A stretch of 64,000 nt of DNA from an uncultured Micrococcales bacterium. GTDB taxonomy: Bacteria; Actinomycetota; Actinomycetes; Actinomycetales; Microbacteriaceae. This document shows positions 19,677 through 30,140 of this stretch, in pieces (the first letter of the stretch is position 1; each line of letters opens with the position of its first letter). Location: assembly GCA_913062975.1 (NCBI GenBank), contig CAJXZO010000002.1:1-64000 (forward strand), in the 5' to 3' direction. The notes under the pieces are model-generated. The model was not told where the DNA came from and made no database searches. It saw only the letters and a program-made list of their open reading frames with translations. The position numbers and the translations under genes were made by a program.

Positions 19677-20297
19677 CTAGCTAACTGCTGTGTGGATTCC
19701 AACTCCTGCGATGGCCACTCCACCGATAGCTCTAACCCCAGCAATTCTTGATTCCGAGTTGATAAGCCAGTCCCTGGCTGATCCTGCGGCAAATGCATAA
19801 ACCAGATCGCTCAGGGTGCCAATAACTAGGAATATAAGCCCCAGCAGCAGCATCTGAATCGGGATATTCGATGCAGAGGGGTTTACAAACTGAGGCATGG
19901 TGGCAACAAAGAACACTATTGTCTTTGCATTTGTGATTCCAACAATGAAACTGTCGCTTAGCACTTTCTTGGTTTTCACCGTTCCATCCATTGTTAGGTC
20001 AATGGGTTGTTTTCTAGTGATGATTGATCTGATTCCGAGATAGACCAAGAACCCAGCTCCAACAAATTTCATGATGTTGAAGGCAAGCGCACTTGAGGCA
20101 ACCAACGCTCCCAGACCAAATGCCACTGCCAGGATTTGAAGTGTCACGCCCGCAGCATGTCCAAACACTGTCAGCACCGCACCTTTGCGACCTATTGTCA
20201 TGGCCCTTGCAATCACGAAGGTGACACCGGGACCGGGGATGATGATTATTACAATCGAGACCAGCAGCCAGCCGATCAGATTTTCAGTTGTTGGCAC
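19677..20297 (-). CDS. LysE/RhtB-family amino-acid exporter
   Basis: A 206-aa integral membrane protein with about six TM helices and the PGPGVTFVIAR motif near residue 21 that marks LysE/RhtB translocators, which export amino acids such as lysine, threonine or homoserine lactone. The substrate cannot be told from sequence. It starts with GTG, 9 nt after msrB, so both are probably one operon. The stop lies 2 bp past the end of the opposing tRNA-Thr. Confidence 0.87.
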   Translation of the reverse strand: MPTTENLIGWLLVSIVIIIIPGPGVTFVIARAMTIGRKGAVLTVFGHAAGVTLQILAVAFGLGALVASSALAFNIMKFVGAGFLVYLGIRSIITRKQPIDLTMDGTVKTKKVLSDSFIVGITNAKTIVFFVATMPQFVNPSASNIPIQMLLLGLIFLVIGTLSDLVYAFAAGSARDWLINSESRIAGVRAIGGVAIAGVGIHTAVS

Positions 20298-20306
20298 GGA
20301 TGAATG

Positions 20307-20705
20307 TCAGCTTGATTTGAATTTCAAGCTGACTGAGTTGATGCAGAATCTTTCACCAGTTGGGGTTTGTGGGGCGTCGTCAAAAACGTGCCCAAGGTGG
20401 CCTCCGCAGTTAGCGCAGCGCACCTCGGTTCTGACCATGCCGTGACTCAGATCCTCAACCAACTCAACCTTCTCCGCGTTTTTAGGCTCATAGAAGCTTG
20501 GCCAACCGCTTTTTGAGTCAAATTTGGTTTCAGAGTCAAAAAGCTCTGCCCCGCAACCGCGGCAGGTGAAGACTCCCTTTCGGTGTTCGTCGAGCAGTTC
20601 CCCTGTGAACGCTCTCTCGGTTCCCGCCAATCTCAAAACCTGGAATTCAATTTCGTTTAGTTCCTCACGCCACTGATCTGCTGTTTTACTAACCGGGTAC
20701 TCCAT
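20307..20705 (-). CDS. msrB: peptide-methionine (R)-S-oxide reductase MsrB
   Basis: Repairs methionine-R-sulfoxide in proteins. The 132-aa protein has the two zinc CxxC pairs (C48/C51, C97/C100), the GWPSF motif, and the catalytic cysteine C121 in RFCINS. Strong AAGGGGG ribosome site before the ATG. It is divergent from the cold-shock gene and upstream of the LysE exporter. Confidence 0.95.
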   Translation of the reverse strand: MEYPVSKTADQWREELNEIEFQVLRLAGTERAFTGELLDEHRKGVFTCRGCGAELFDSETKFDSKSGWPSFYEPKNAEKVELVEDLSHGMVRTEVRCANCGGHLGHVFDDAPQTPTGERFCINSVSLKFKSS

Positions 20706-20780
20706 ATTCGACCCCCTTCAACTTTGGTAACAACTCGTTTTCAGATTTGCTTTGTTAAACAATTTGTTTCATTCTGCTAC

Positions 20781-20786
20781 TAGAAT
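20781..20786 (+). promoter_or_regulatory. -10 box of cspA and 5' leader
   Basis: TAGAAT is the best -10 candidate upstream of the cold-shock gene; transcription would start near 20793, leaving a 5' leader of about 70 nt up to the ATG at 20865. Long leaders are usual for cold-shock mRNAs, where they form temperature-sensitive structures. No clear -35 was seen. Confidence 0.45.
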
Positions 20787-20864
20787 CGGGGAAAGTCGAG
20801 TTCGGCGGCATAGCTTCCGTTTCGGCTCATCCAGATTGGGTGAACCAGTAAGGAAGAGGTAGTT

Positions 20865-21068
20865 ATGGCCACCGGAGTTGTGAAGTGGTTCAATTCAGAA
20901 AAGGGCTTTGGTTTCATTGCCCAGGATGGTGGCGCTGACGTGTTTGTTCACTACAGTGCAATCAATTCAAGCGGATTCAAAAACCTAGAGGAAAACCAGA
21001 AGGTAGAGTTCGAACTCACTGAGGGACCTAAGGGCCCACAGGCTCAGGACGTGAACGTCATCGACTAG
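20865..21068 (+). CDS. cspA: cold-shock protein CspA family
   Basis: A 67-aa single cold-shock domain with both RNA-binding motifs, KGFGFI (RNP1) and VFVHYSAI (RNP2). Such proteins melt RNA structure. A GGAAGAGG ribosome site precedes the ATG. A short A/T hairpin (GTTTTTT, AAAAAAAC; about 21069-21084) follows the stop and may act as a weak terminator. Confidence 0.95.
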   Translation: MATGVVKWFNSEKGFGFIAQDGGADVFVHYSAINSSGFKNLEENQKVEFELTEGPKGPQAQDVNVID

Positions 21069-21217
21069 TTTTTTCAAAAAAACCGTTTAGCCGCATTCTT
21101 TGGAGTGCTGAAATTAGTTATTGCCCTGCACAGAGGTCGCTAACTATTTTCTTAAACTGACCCCACTTCCGGGCTACCGCATTGCAAGAAATCATTTTCA
21201 ACACTTAGGGTGCCTAG

Positions 21218-21244
21218 CTTGCACTCTCAGGCTAAGAGTGCTAA
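21218..21244 (+). promoter_or_regulatory. upstream CIRCE operator (HrcA site)
   Basis: An imperfect CIRCE: left arm CTTGCACTC (21218-21226), 9-nt spacer, right arm GAGTGCTAA (21236-21244). The left arm differs from consensus TTAGCACTC at two bases. TTGCAC within it, with TAAAAAT about 17 nt downstream, may be the groEL promoter itself. Confidence 0.8.
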
Positions 21245-22942
<1,698 letters not shown>

Positions 22943-22958
22943 ACAGAGATTAAATCAA

Positions 22959-22987
22959 TAGGGTGGCCTCGGCCACCCTATTTTTTT
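22959..22987 (+). terminator. rho-independent terminator of groEL
   Basis: The stem TAGGGTGGC / GCCACCCTA with a CTCG loop is followed by seven T residues (22981-22987). It starts 16 bp after the groEL stop, and its T-run overlaps the last base pairs of the opposing WXG100 gene. Confidence 0.9.
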
Positions 22988-23273
22988 ATAAAAATAATCT
23001 TTGGTTTGACTGTTCGATTTCTGAATACTGCTGAGCAGCAAACGCCAAAGCGGAGCCAAGTTCGCCCAATTGAGCATCAACTGCATCTGATGTGGTCCGC
23101 CATCGGACAACTAGTTCTTGGAAACTGGTTGCTGCTTGCCCCTGCCAAGAATCCTGCAGGGCAATTAGTTGGGTGTGCAGGGTGTCAACTTCTGACTTGA
23201 GTCTGCCAATGGTCGCTTGAATGGTGCCATTGGCAGCCATCACTCTTTCGCTATCAACTGAGAATTGGGTCAT
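22986..23273 (-). CDS. WXG100 (ESAT-6-like) family protein
   Basis: A 95-aa helical hairpin protein with the central WxG motif (W43-G45 in DSWQGQAATSF), typical of substrates or partners of type VII (Esx) secretion. The frame extends to 23426, but ATG 23273 gives the standard ~100-aa length; CATTAT lies 6 nt upstream as a possible leaderless -10. No Esx core gene (EccC, EccD, MycP) is in the window, so the exporter is elsewhere or the protein acts alone. Confidence 0.85.
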   Translation of the reverse strand: MTQFSVDSERVMAANGTIQATIGRLKSEVDTLHTQLIALQDSWQGQAATSFQELVVRWRTTSDAVDAQLGELGSALAFAAQQYSEIEQSNQRLFL

Positions 23274-23319
23274 GACCAAATAATGACAATTGTTTCGGCT
23301 GCGTGGGAGTAGTGAGTTG

Positions 23320-24798
23320 CTAGCTGTGAATAACCTGGTCTGGTTGATTGATAGGGATTTCGATTTCGAAGGTAGCCCCGCCACCCTCAGTGTCACTAAT
23401 GGTGATTTTTCCGTTGTGGGCATCAACTATGGATTTCACAATTGCAAGACCGAGGCCGCTGCCACCGGTTTGATTGTTTCTTGAGTTGTCCACTCGATAG
23501 AACCTGTCAAAAACCTTTTCCTTAAATTGATCAGGGACTCCCTCACCGCGGTCGATGACCTTGATCAAAACAGCTGAATCGGTTTCTCCGACCGAGACCG
23601 AAACTGGTTTACCATTGGGGGAGAATCTTGCGGCATTGGCTAACAGGTTGGTGAACACCTGTTTGACTTGATTCACATCAATCTCGGCCATAATTTGCTT
23701 ACCCTCTGGCAGGTCGGCACCCGTTAGGTCACAAATTTCGAAATCAGTCTCTAGGTTGGCAGCCTGCGCATCCTGAACTGCAGATCTAGCGATTGCCAGA
23801 ATGTCGGATTCAGATTTCTCCAACGTGCTCAGCTCATCCAATCTGGTGAGTGTTAGCAGGTTATCCACCAGACCACTCATGCGTTTAGCTTCTGATTCGA
23901 TGCGCTCCATGGCTTCTGAGACATCGGATTTTTTCTTCATCGCCCCCATTCGATAAAGCTCGGCATATCCTTGAACGCTGGCAAGCGGGGTTCTAAGTTC
24001 GTGACTGGCGTCTGATAAAAACCTTCTCATTTGATTCAGCGTCTTGCCACGATCAATGAATGCGGTTTCAATTCCGTCAAGCATCGAGTTCAGTGATTTG
24101 TTGAGCTTTCCAATTTCAGTGTTGGCTGGTTTTTCAACCAGACGTTTTTGGAAATTACCCTGCTCAACATCTTTTGCTGTTCTCTCCACCTCTCTGAGAG
24201 GCCTCAGGGCGGATGAAATTGTCAACCAAATGGAAAACCCTGCCAACACCAAAATCACCAGCCCGACTCGACCACCAATGGCTGAATACTCAGCAATTAG
24301 CCTTCTGTTTTCATTGACGGGAAGAGCGATTACCACCGACCCTTGATATCTGCTTAGTGGTTCAGCAATTACTCGATAGTCAATATCTCGCTCATCTGTC
24401 TCTACTTCAACATCAAATGGTGTTCCGTTGGTTGAGCGAACAAAATCCAAATCCAAACCAGTTACATTTGGCACAATCCTCGCCTCGGAGCCACTTGCCA
24501 CTAGACCAAGCGCTAGGTTTCCCTCACTGTCAACAAAGGCTATGTAATAACCACTGGGCAGTGATGGAAGGTTTACTATGCCACGCTGCATTCTGAACTC
24601 AAGGGTTGCCGGATCCTCGTTTTTCAATGTTGAGGCAGAGGCTGTCAGCAAGGTGTCGGTGTTTGATTGCAGATAGGTGCGAAGTAGAGCAACAGTGGAA
24701 ATCGATGACCCAGCCAATAGCAAAGCAATAAGCATCACGGCAAGAGTCGTGAGCTTAGACCTTAGCGAGACTCGATCAAGCAGATTTCCAAAGCGCAC
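23320..24798 (-). CDS. two-component sensor histidine kinase
   Basis: A 492-aa kinase with TM segments at about 16-39 and 177-197 enclosing an extracytoplasmic sensor of about 135 residues, a HAMP domain (about 198-250), a HisKA domain with H266 in SDASHELRTP, and an HATPase domain (NLLANAARFS, DRGEGVPDQ, GGSGLGLAIV). The layout resembles the TrcS/MprB/CseC group of actinobacterial envelope sensors, but the ligand is unknown. It directly follows its response-regulator gene with no gap. Confidence 0.9.
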   Translation of the reverse strand: MRFGNLLDRVSLRSKLTTLAVMLIALLLAGSSISTVALLRTYLQSNTDTLLTASASTLKNEDPATLEFRMQRGIVNLPSLPSGYYIAFVDSEGNLALGLVASGSEARIVPNVTGLDLDFVRSTNGTPFDVEVETDERDIDYRVIAEPLSRYQGSVVIALPVNENRRLIAEYSAIGGRVGLVILVLAGFSIWLTISSALRPLREVERTAKDVEQGNFQKRLVEKPANTEIGKLNKSLNSMLDGIETAFIDRGKTLNQMRRFLSDASHELRTPLASVQGYAELYRMGAMKKKSDVSEAMERIESEAKRMSGLVDNLLTLTRLDELSTLEKSESDILAIARSAVQDAQAANLETDFEICDLTGADLPEGKQIMAEIDVNQVKQVFTNLLANAARFSPNGKPVSVSVGETDSAVLIKVIDRGEGVPDQFKEKVFDRFYRVDNSRNNQTGGSGLGLAIVKSIVDAHNGKITISDTEGGGATFEIEIPINQPDQVIHS

Positions 24799-25488
24799 TT
24801 AACTGGGAGCCTTAATCATGTAGCCAACGCCACGTTTGGTTGTAATCAAAGGAGTTGTGCTCACTGGATCGAGCTTCTTGCGAAGATAGGAGACATAGCT
24901 TTCAACAATACCCATTTCCCCATTGAAGTCATACTCCCAAACGTGATCCAAAATCTGAGCTTTGGTCAGCACTCTGTTGGCATTCACCGCGAGGTAGCGC
25001 AAAAGCTGATACTCAGTGGGGGAAAGGTCAACCATCTGAGAATTCACACTCACCTCGTGAGCATCCTCGTTGATTTCGAGTTCGCCAACTTTAATCACAG
25101 AGGCCTGCAAATCTGAAGTGGTTGACCTTCTCAGAATTGCCTGAATTCGAGCCAAGATCTCATCCAGGCTGAAGGGCTTGGTGACATAGTCATCGCCACC
25201 GACTGTCAGGCCTGTGATTTTGTCTTGGGTTTCATCCCTTGCGGTTAGAAACAGAACAGGTGTGGTTACTTCCATCGATCTGAGTTTCTTGGTGATACTG
25301 AAACCATTCATATCCGGAAGCATTACATCCAGCAGAATAATGTCTGGTTGCCAGCTAGCGGCGGCTTCAATGGCCTGCTTGCCATTGATTGCAGTTTGAA
25401 CCTCATATCCTGCGAATTTCAAACTTGCGGACAATAGATCCCTGATGTTGGGCTCATCGTCGACGACTAAGACTTTTGCATCACTCAT
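24799..25488 (-). CDS. OmpR-family response regulator
   Basis: A 229-aa regulator with a receiver (phosphoacceptor D54 in IILLDVMLPDMNG, conserved K in VTKPFS) and a winged-helix domain (about 130-226; ESYVSYLRKKLD, TKRGVGYMI). It is the first gene of a two-gene system with the kinase downstream, resembling TrcR/MprA types. GATTAT lies 7 nt before the ATG on the minus strand, consistent with a leaderless transcript. Targets unknown. Confidence 0.92.
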   Translation of the reverse strand: MSDAKVLVVDDEPNIRDLLSASLKFAGYEVQTAINGKQAIEAAASWQPDIILLDVMLPDMNGFSITKKLRSMEVTTPVLFLTARDETQDKITGLTVGGDDYVTKPFSLDEILARIQAILRRSTTSDLQASVIKVGELEINEDAHEVSVNSQMVDLSPTEYQLLRYLAVNANRVLTKAQILDHVWEYDFNGEMGIVESYVSYLRKKLDPVSTTPLITTKRGVGYMIKAPS

Positions 25489-25540
25489 GGTCAGGATAAT
25501 CTCATTACCAGCTGTGATATTCCTGAGAGTTGGCTGGGTC

Positions 25541-27169
25541 TCAAATCTGTTCGGCGTCGATTATTTCGTAGCCATAACCCTGCTCCGCCAAAAATCTTTG
25601 TCTGTTCTGAGCAAAGTCTTGTTCAACGGTGTCTCTGGCAATCAGTGTATAAAAGTGGGCCGCTCTGCCATCGGCCTTCGGTCGCATCAATCTTCCTAGA
25701 CGCTGGGCTTCTTCTTGACGAGAACCAAACGAGCCACTCACTTGAATGGCAACTGATGCCTCCGGCAGATCCACTGAGAAATTAGCAACTCGACTAACAA
25801 CCAGTGCTGGGATTTGCTTCTCACGAAATGCTTTATAAAGCCTTTCTCTTTCATCAACCGGTGTTTCCCCAGTCAGTTTGGGAATGTCTAGCTCAGTTGA
25901 AAACTGCTCAATTTGTTCCAAATACTGCCCGATAATCAACGCTGGTTCGTCGGGGTGATTTTCCAATATCTTCTTGGTGAGTTTCATTTTCTCTTCCACA
26001 GTTGATGCAATTCGGAATCTCCCCTCTTGCTCAGAGATTGCGTATTTCATGCGTTGCTCATCGGTTAGTGGAATTCTGACCTCGTAACAATTGGCTGGGG
26101 CGATATAACCCTCGGCTTCAATGTCTTTCCAGAGTGCATCAAATCTCTTTGGTCCGATCAGGCTGAAAACATCTCCCTCGCGACCATCCTCTCGAACCAG
26201 GGTTGCAGTCAGCCCAAGACGTTGTTTGGCCTGCAGCTCTGCTGTCATTTTAAAAATCGGAGCTGGCAGAAGATGCACCTCGTCATAGATAATCAACCCC
26301 CAGTCACGAGCGTTGAGTAATTCCAGGTGTTTATACTCTCCACCTCTTCTGGTTGTAAGGATCTGATAGGTGGCAATGGTCACCTCGGCCAAGTCTTTGG
26401 TTGACCCTGAGTACTCAGCTATCTGATTCTCAGTCAAGCTGGTTCTGGTAACTAGCTCCTGCTTCCACTGCCTTGCGGAAACTGAGTTGGTGACCAAAAT
26501 CAGGGTGTTGGTTTTTACCTCGGCCATGGCTGCGGCACCAACAAGGGTTTTGCCAGCCCCACAGGGCAAAACCACAACACCGCTACCGAGGGATTGGAAT
26601 CTGCCAACGGCTTGCTGCTGGTAGTCCCTGAGAGACCAATCTTCAGTGTCTAGGGTTATCGCCATTGGTTCACCCTTGGCATAACCAGCTAGATCTTCGG
26701 CCGGCCAGCCTATTTTCAGTAACTCTTGTTTGACTGCACCTCTTGCCCACTCGGCTAAGACAAACCCACCGACCACTGGTTCAATGACCAGTTCCTTGAT
26801 TTTTTTCTGTCTGCCGATCTCGGCAAGGATTGCCTTTTCATCACTTAGAAGCAGAAGCCTTCCCTGCTGGTCACGCTCAATTCTGAGTTTTCCGTAGCGA
26901 CTCATTAGGTCACCTATGTCTTTGGTGACAGCGGGGGGAATTGGGTATTTGGAGTATTTTTCTAAAACATCAATTACAAACTCTTCATCGTGACCCGCGG
27001 CCCGAGCATTCCACAATCCAAGTTTTGAGATTCGGTAGGTGTGGATGTGTTCAGGTGCTCGCTCTAGCTCAGCAAAAATGGAAAGGTCATGCCTTGCATC
27101 TTTTGCGTGCGGGTGATCAATTTCCAAAAGTGCAGTTTTATCGCTTTGCACGATTAGTGGACCACTCAC
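25541..27169 (-). CDS. XPB/Ssl2-like DNA repair helicase
   Basis: A 542-aa SF2 helicase of the bacterial XPB type. It has an N-terminal damage-recognition-like domain, Walker A LPCGAGKTLVGAA, DEVH box (IIYDEVHLLPAP), the XPB RED motif in LVREDGREGD, and motif VI QRLGRLMRPK. Such helicases are widespread in actinobacteria and have 3'-5' unwinding activity; their cell role in repair is still uncertain. The start overlaps the preceding helicase-associated gene by 4 nt. Confidence 0.93.
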   Translation of the reverse strand: MSGPLIVQSDKTALLEIDHPHAKDARHDLSIFAELERAPEHIHTYRISKLGLWNARAAGHDEEFVIDVLEKYSKYPIPPAVTKDIGDLMSRYGKLRIERDQQGRLLLLSDEKAILAEIGRQKKIKELVIEPVVGGFVLAEWARGAVKQELLKIGWPAEDLAGYAKGEPMAITLDTEDWSLRDYQQQAVGRFQSLGSGVVVLPCGAGKTLVGAAAMAEVKTNTLILVTNSVSARQWKQELVTRTSLTENQIAEYSGSTKDLAEVTIATYQILTTRRGGEYKHLELLNARDWGLIIYDEVHLLPAPIFKMTAELQAKQRLGLTATLVREDGREGDVFSLIGPKRFDALWKDIEAEGYIAPANCYEVRIPLTDEQRMKYAISEQEGRFRIASTVEEKMKLTKKILENHPDEPALIIGQYLEQIEQFSTELDIPKLTGETPVDERERLYKAFREKQIPALVVSRVANFSVDLPEASVAIQVSGSFGSRQEEAQRLGRLMRPKADGRAAHFYTLIARDTVEQDFAQNRQRFLAEQGYGYEIIDAEQI

Positions 27170-28818
27170 TGGGCTTCTCCCATCCTGATCGAGACAATTT
27201 TTGAAACAGGCAGTGTTCGCTCGGTTTCGGCCTGCAGGTCTTTGCCGCGCAAACGCCCGGCAGATATTGATGTTGGAAGCAATTCGAATGTCACTTCACG
27301 GCCATCTCTGGTGGTGACAACAACTGTCACCGCCACTTTATTCTTCAGCGATAGCTCAAGCTGACGACTGATGCCCATTTCTTCCTCGGTGAAATCATTG
27401 GGAGTGCTGGATCTCAAAAGAGCTATCTGGGCCTGAATATCGTCTGCTGGTTGCTCGGTTTTGATTGGTGTTTTCTGAGGGGAGATTACCTTCGAATGCT
27501 CGTCGATGCGAATGATTGGGTATCCGCAGCTGCGAATGTTGAAATAAAGCAGATCACTGTCGTGCTTACTCAGCATTTGGTTAGGAGTGATTGGCACGAA
27601 GTGGAAGGCCCTCAGCTCTGACTGGTTTTTGATTTGTGCAAGCATCACCGAGTCTCTTGCCTCAATGATGGATCCCTTGGCAGAGCTGGTGATGGTCAGT
27701 GAACCAAATTTCTCGGCTGCATCTCTGAGCAAATACTCAACTGGTTGCGGGATTTCTGTGGTTGCGAGTTTTTTCAAAGTGTTGCGGATGTCTTTTTCAC
27801 TCAAACCACACTCCATGCCGTGAACAACACTGTTGGCGGTGAGTCTGAAGTTACTGGCGAGTGAAACGTTTTCGGGTTCTGCAAATAATCTGATTAGGCG
27901 ATCGGTTGGGTAATCAATTGGACCGGGGGCAATCATTGTCAGATCCGCCTGCACAATCAATTGATTTACAGGCTTGGGAAGATGTGAGGCAATTTGCCTC
28001 GCGCATGCCTGAACCCCTTTTTGGTTCAGCGTTTGCAATAACTCGGTTGCATAACCATCAACTGCCAGCGCTAAAAGATCCGCATACTTCACGAGCGGGT
28101 GCTCCACCTTGAAAAGCGGATATTGGTTTTTAGCACTAATCGCTACTGATTCACCGGGGGAGACATCAATTGGCAAATTCTCTTCCAAGCGGGAAATTGT
28201 TTCTAAAAACCAAAGTAGTTTTTTGTTTGCATCCGAGTGTTGCCAACGCTCGCTAGATTCGGTTAGCTGCCACCTACCATCGCTGGGGGCAATCAATGAC
28301 GCCTCTGCTGACAGGTCGAAGGCATTGATGATGTCTTTTACATCCCAGCCAAGGGTCTTGGCAATCCATTTGGCGTCGCTGACTGCAACGCCCCGAGCGG
28401 TTGCCTTGATCGGGTGGCTATCGACCTGAACCAATATTTCAGTTACCGCAAGCAGGGTGTAGTGGGCATTGATTGCGGCCCTGTCAACATCACTCGGGGT
28501 TATTGCGGGGACAGAGAGAGGCTGCGGGATTTCAAGGTTTTCAAAAACTGCCTGAACTGATTCGAATAGTTGACCCTTTGAACCCAGTAGTGATCTCTCA
28601 ATCACTTTGGGGTCTGTGTTTTCAGAAATTGCTTTTAGTTGCTCCCTGGAAAGAGATTGAATTACAGGGTCTAGTTTCTTTTTGTTCAATAACTGATTGG
28701 CCAGATCAAAGAAATCTTTTATTCGTTGCAGATTAATTTTTCTTTGACGAATCAGGCTTGCTAGTTCGGAATCACTTTTCTGTTGCAGCAGCGTTGCTAG
28801 GACCAGCTGTTCAGTCAC
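27166..28818 (-). CDS. helicase-associated (XPB-partner) protein
   Basis: A 550-aa protein that precedes the XPB helicase in most actinobacteria and carries a Helicase_C_3-type domain without Walker motifs; it probably assists the helicase, but its action is not defined. The open frame begins at 28854, yet the GTG at 28818 yields the usual N-terminus (TEQLVLATLLQ) and reduces the overlap with the upstream small gene from 44 to 8 nt, so it is preferred. Confidence 0.85.
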   Translation of the reverse strand: MTEQLVLATLLQQKSDSELASLIRQRKINLQRIKDFFDLANQLLNKKKLDPVIQSLSREQLKAISENTDPKVIERSLLGSKGQLFESVQAVFENLEIPQPLSVPAITPSDVDRAAINAHYTLLAVTEILVQVDSHPIKATARGVAVSDAKWIAKTLGWDVKDIINAFDLSAEASLIAPSDGRWQLTESSERWQHSDANKKLLWFLETISRLEENLPIDVSPGESVAISAKNQYPLFKVEHPLVKYADLLALAVDGYATELLQTLNQKGVQACARQIASHLPKPVNQLIVQADLTMIAPGPIDYPTDRLIRLFAEPENVSLASNFRLTANSVVHGMECGLSEKDIRNTLKKLATTEIPQPVEYLLRDAAEKFGSLTITSSAKGSIIEARDSVMLAQIKNQSELRAFHFVPITPNQMLSKHDSDLLYFNIRSCGYPIIRIDEHSKVISPQKTPIKTEQPADDIQAQIALLRSSTPNDFTEEEMGISRQLELSLKNKVAVTVVVTTRDGREVTFELLPTSISAGRLRGKDLQAETERTLPVSKIVSIRMGEAQ

Positions 28819-29047
28819 GATTTTCTTTTGCTCTGCGGATAAAGCTGACCACAATCATCGCCATAATCATCATGAAACCGACTGGCAGACCAATCAGTGG
28901 TAGCTGCGCTAGAACCGCAGGTCTTTCGTTAGCGCCCCCAAGCTCCATGGCTAGGGTAGTTATCATCGCCAATAAGGATACCGAGGTGACACCGATTGCC
29001 CCGAACGCCAGAAAGTTTTCAATTCTGCGGGAGTTGTTTTCAGCCAT
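28811..29047 (-). CDS. small two-TM membrane protein
   Basis: A 78-aa protein with two predicted TM helices (about 10-32 and 44-68) separated by a short Pro/Glu-containing loop. Similar small proteins occur before the helicase pair in Microbacteriaceae but have no known role. TATTCT (minus strand 29059-29054) ends 6 nt before the ATG, a likely leaderless promoter. It overlaps the next gene by 8 nt, so it leads the helicase operon. Confidence 0.7.
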   Translation of the reverse strand: MAENNSRRIENFLAFGAIGVTSVSLLAMITTLAMELGGANERPAVLAQLPLIGLPVGFMMIMAMIVVSFIRRAKENRD

Positions 29048-29119
29048 TGTTAAAGAATACTTCCTGAAATGAACCTTGTTGGCAGGTTAAACTAAACGGC
29101 GACTCAAGAAAGAGAAAAT

Positions 29120-29503
29120 ATGCCAACAGGTCGAGTTAAGTTTTTTGATGATGAAAAGGGATTTGGCTTCATCGCTAGCGATGAGGGCAATGAGGTATTC
29201 CTTCACGCCAGCGCGCTCCCCGACGGGGTAAGCACCATCCGCCCAGGCTCACGAGTTGAGTTCTCGATCGTGGATGGAAGAAGAGGGGTGCAAGCCTTGA
29301 GTGTTCGCATTCTGGAGGTCCCGAAGGTGACCAGCGCCAATCGCAAGCCTGCCGAAGACATGGCGGTGATTGTTGAAGACATCATTGGTTTTCTAGATCA
29401 GTTGGGTAGTGATTTCAAAAAAGGAAAATACCCAGAGCAGAATCATGGAAAGAAAGTTGCAATCCTGCTTCGCAGAGTTGCTGATGAGTTAGACGTTGAC
29501 TGA
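29120..29503 (+). CDS. cold-shock-domain protein with C-terminal extension
   Basis: A 127-aa protein. Residues about 1-65 are a cold-shock domain with KGFGFI and VFLHASAL; residues about 75-127 form a helical tail absent from CspA (EDMAVIVEDIIGFLDQLGSD). This two-part form coupled to a DUF3027 gene is conserved in actinobacteria. It overlaps the following gene by 8 nt. A TAAACT near 29087 could be its -10. Confidence 0.88.
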   Translation: MPTGRVKFFDDEKGFGFIASDEGNEVFLHASALPDGVSTIRPGSRVEFSIVDGRRGVQALSVRILEVPKVTSANRKPAEDMAVIVEDIIGFLDQLGSDFKKGKYPEQNHGKKVAILLRRVADELDVD

Positions 29504-30062
29504 CATTGGCATAGCCCAGCAAGCTCTGCAGGAAGCGCTAGAGCCGGGCAGTTTCGGTGAGCACTTAGCAACAGAAGAGATTCCCAAGGGTGTTGAGCTG
29601 AAATTCGCATGTCTGCTAGATGGTTACACCGATTGGTACTGGCAGGTCACACTTTCAAAGCTAACCGCTAGATCGCAACCAACCGTCAGCGAGATAAATC
29701 TGTTGGCCGGGGAAGACTCTCTAGTTGCTCCGCCCTGGGTTCCATGGGCTCACAGATTGGCTGAATACCGTAAGGCTCGAAAAGAGCAAAGAGAGTCACT
29801 TGGCAAATCTAAGGGCGAAGATTCCACAACCGAGACAGACGATGCTTGGTTGGATGTTGATGAAAATCAAATGATCGAACCTGAAGAGATTGACGTTCCA
29901 GATTTAGAGCTTGCGAGCGCGGACATAGAAAAACCCAAAAATTCCAAGCCCAATGCCAACAAGCGAGGTGTAAAGCCACCAGCCAAAACCTCGAGAACTA
30001 ATCGAGTCAAAAAAACTCACAAGCAAGATCAGAACGACAACCCAGACGGCAGTGCCGAGTAG
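29496..30062 (+). CDS. DUF3027 protein
   Basis: A 188-aa protein, DUF3027-like in its first 100 residues (LLDGYTDWYWQVTLSKL, TVSEINLLAGEDSLVAPPWVPW), followed by an acidic linker and a Lys/Pro-rich low-complexity tail (about 140-188). TTG start overlaps the cold-shock gene by 8 nt, so they form an operon. The tail coincides with a deep antisense overlap of the DUF2530 gene (53 codons). Function unknown; the neighbour suggests an RNA-related role. Confidence 0.82.
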   Translation: MTDIGIAQQALQEALEPGSFGEHLATEEIPKGVELKFACLLDGYTDWYWQVTLSKLTARSQPTVSEINLLAGEDSLVAPPWVPWAHRLAEYRKARKEQRESLGKSKGEDSTTETDDAWLDVDENQMIEPEEIDVPDLELASADIEKPKNSKPNANKRGVKPPAKTSRTNRVKKTHKQDQNDNPDGSAE

Positions 30063-30140
30063 CAAAATCCCCTGAGGGTTGGTCTTCACAGGTTCTGGAT
30101 CTGGCTTCCGCTTTGAAATCGGAACGAAGAACCTAGCCAT
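29904..30140 (-). CDS. DUF2530 two-TM membrane protein
   Basis: A 78-aa protein with TM helices at about 25-43 and 53-72 and the family sequence GFGWWLYTSLVGIGLGIFG. The frame begins at 30170, but ATG 30140 shares one base with the serC stop (TGATG) and gives the family N-terminus. The last 53 codons, including both TM helices, are antisense to the DUF3027 tail. Function unknown. Confidence 0.78.
   Translation of the reverse strand: MARFFVPISKRKPDPEPVKTNPQGILLLGTAVWVVVLILLVSFFDSISSRGFGWWLYTSLVGIGLGIFGFFYVRARKL

Noticed and set aside
22986-23426. Type VII secretion locus around the WXG100 gene
   Set aside because: Only one WXG100 gene is present; the neighbours are groEL and a two-component system with no Esx components.
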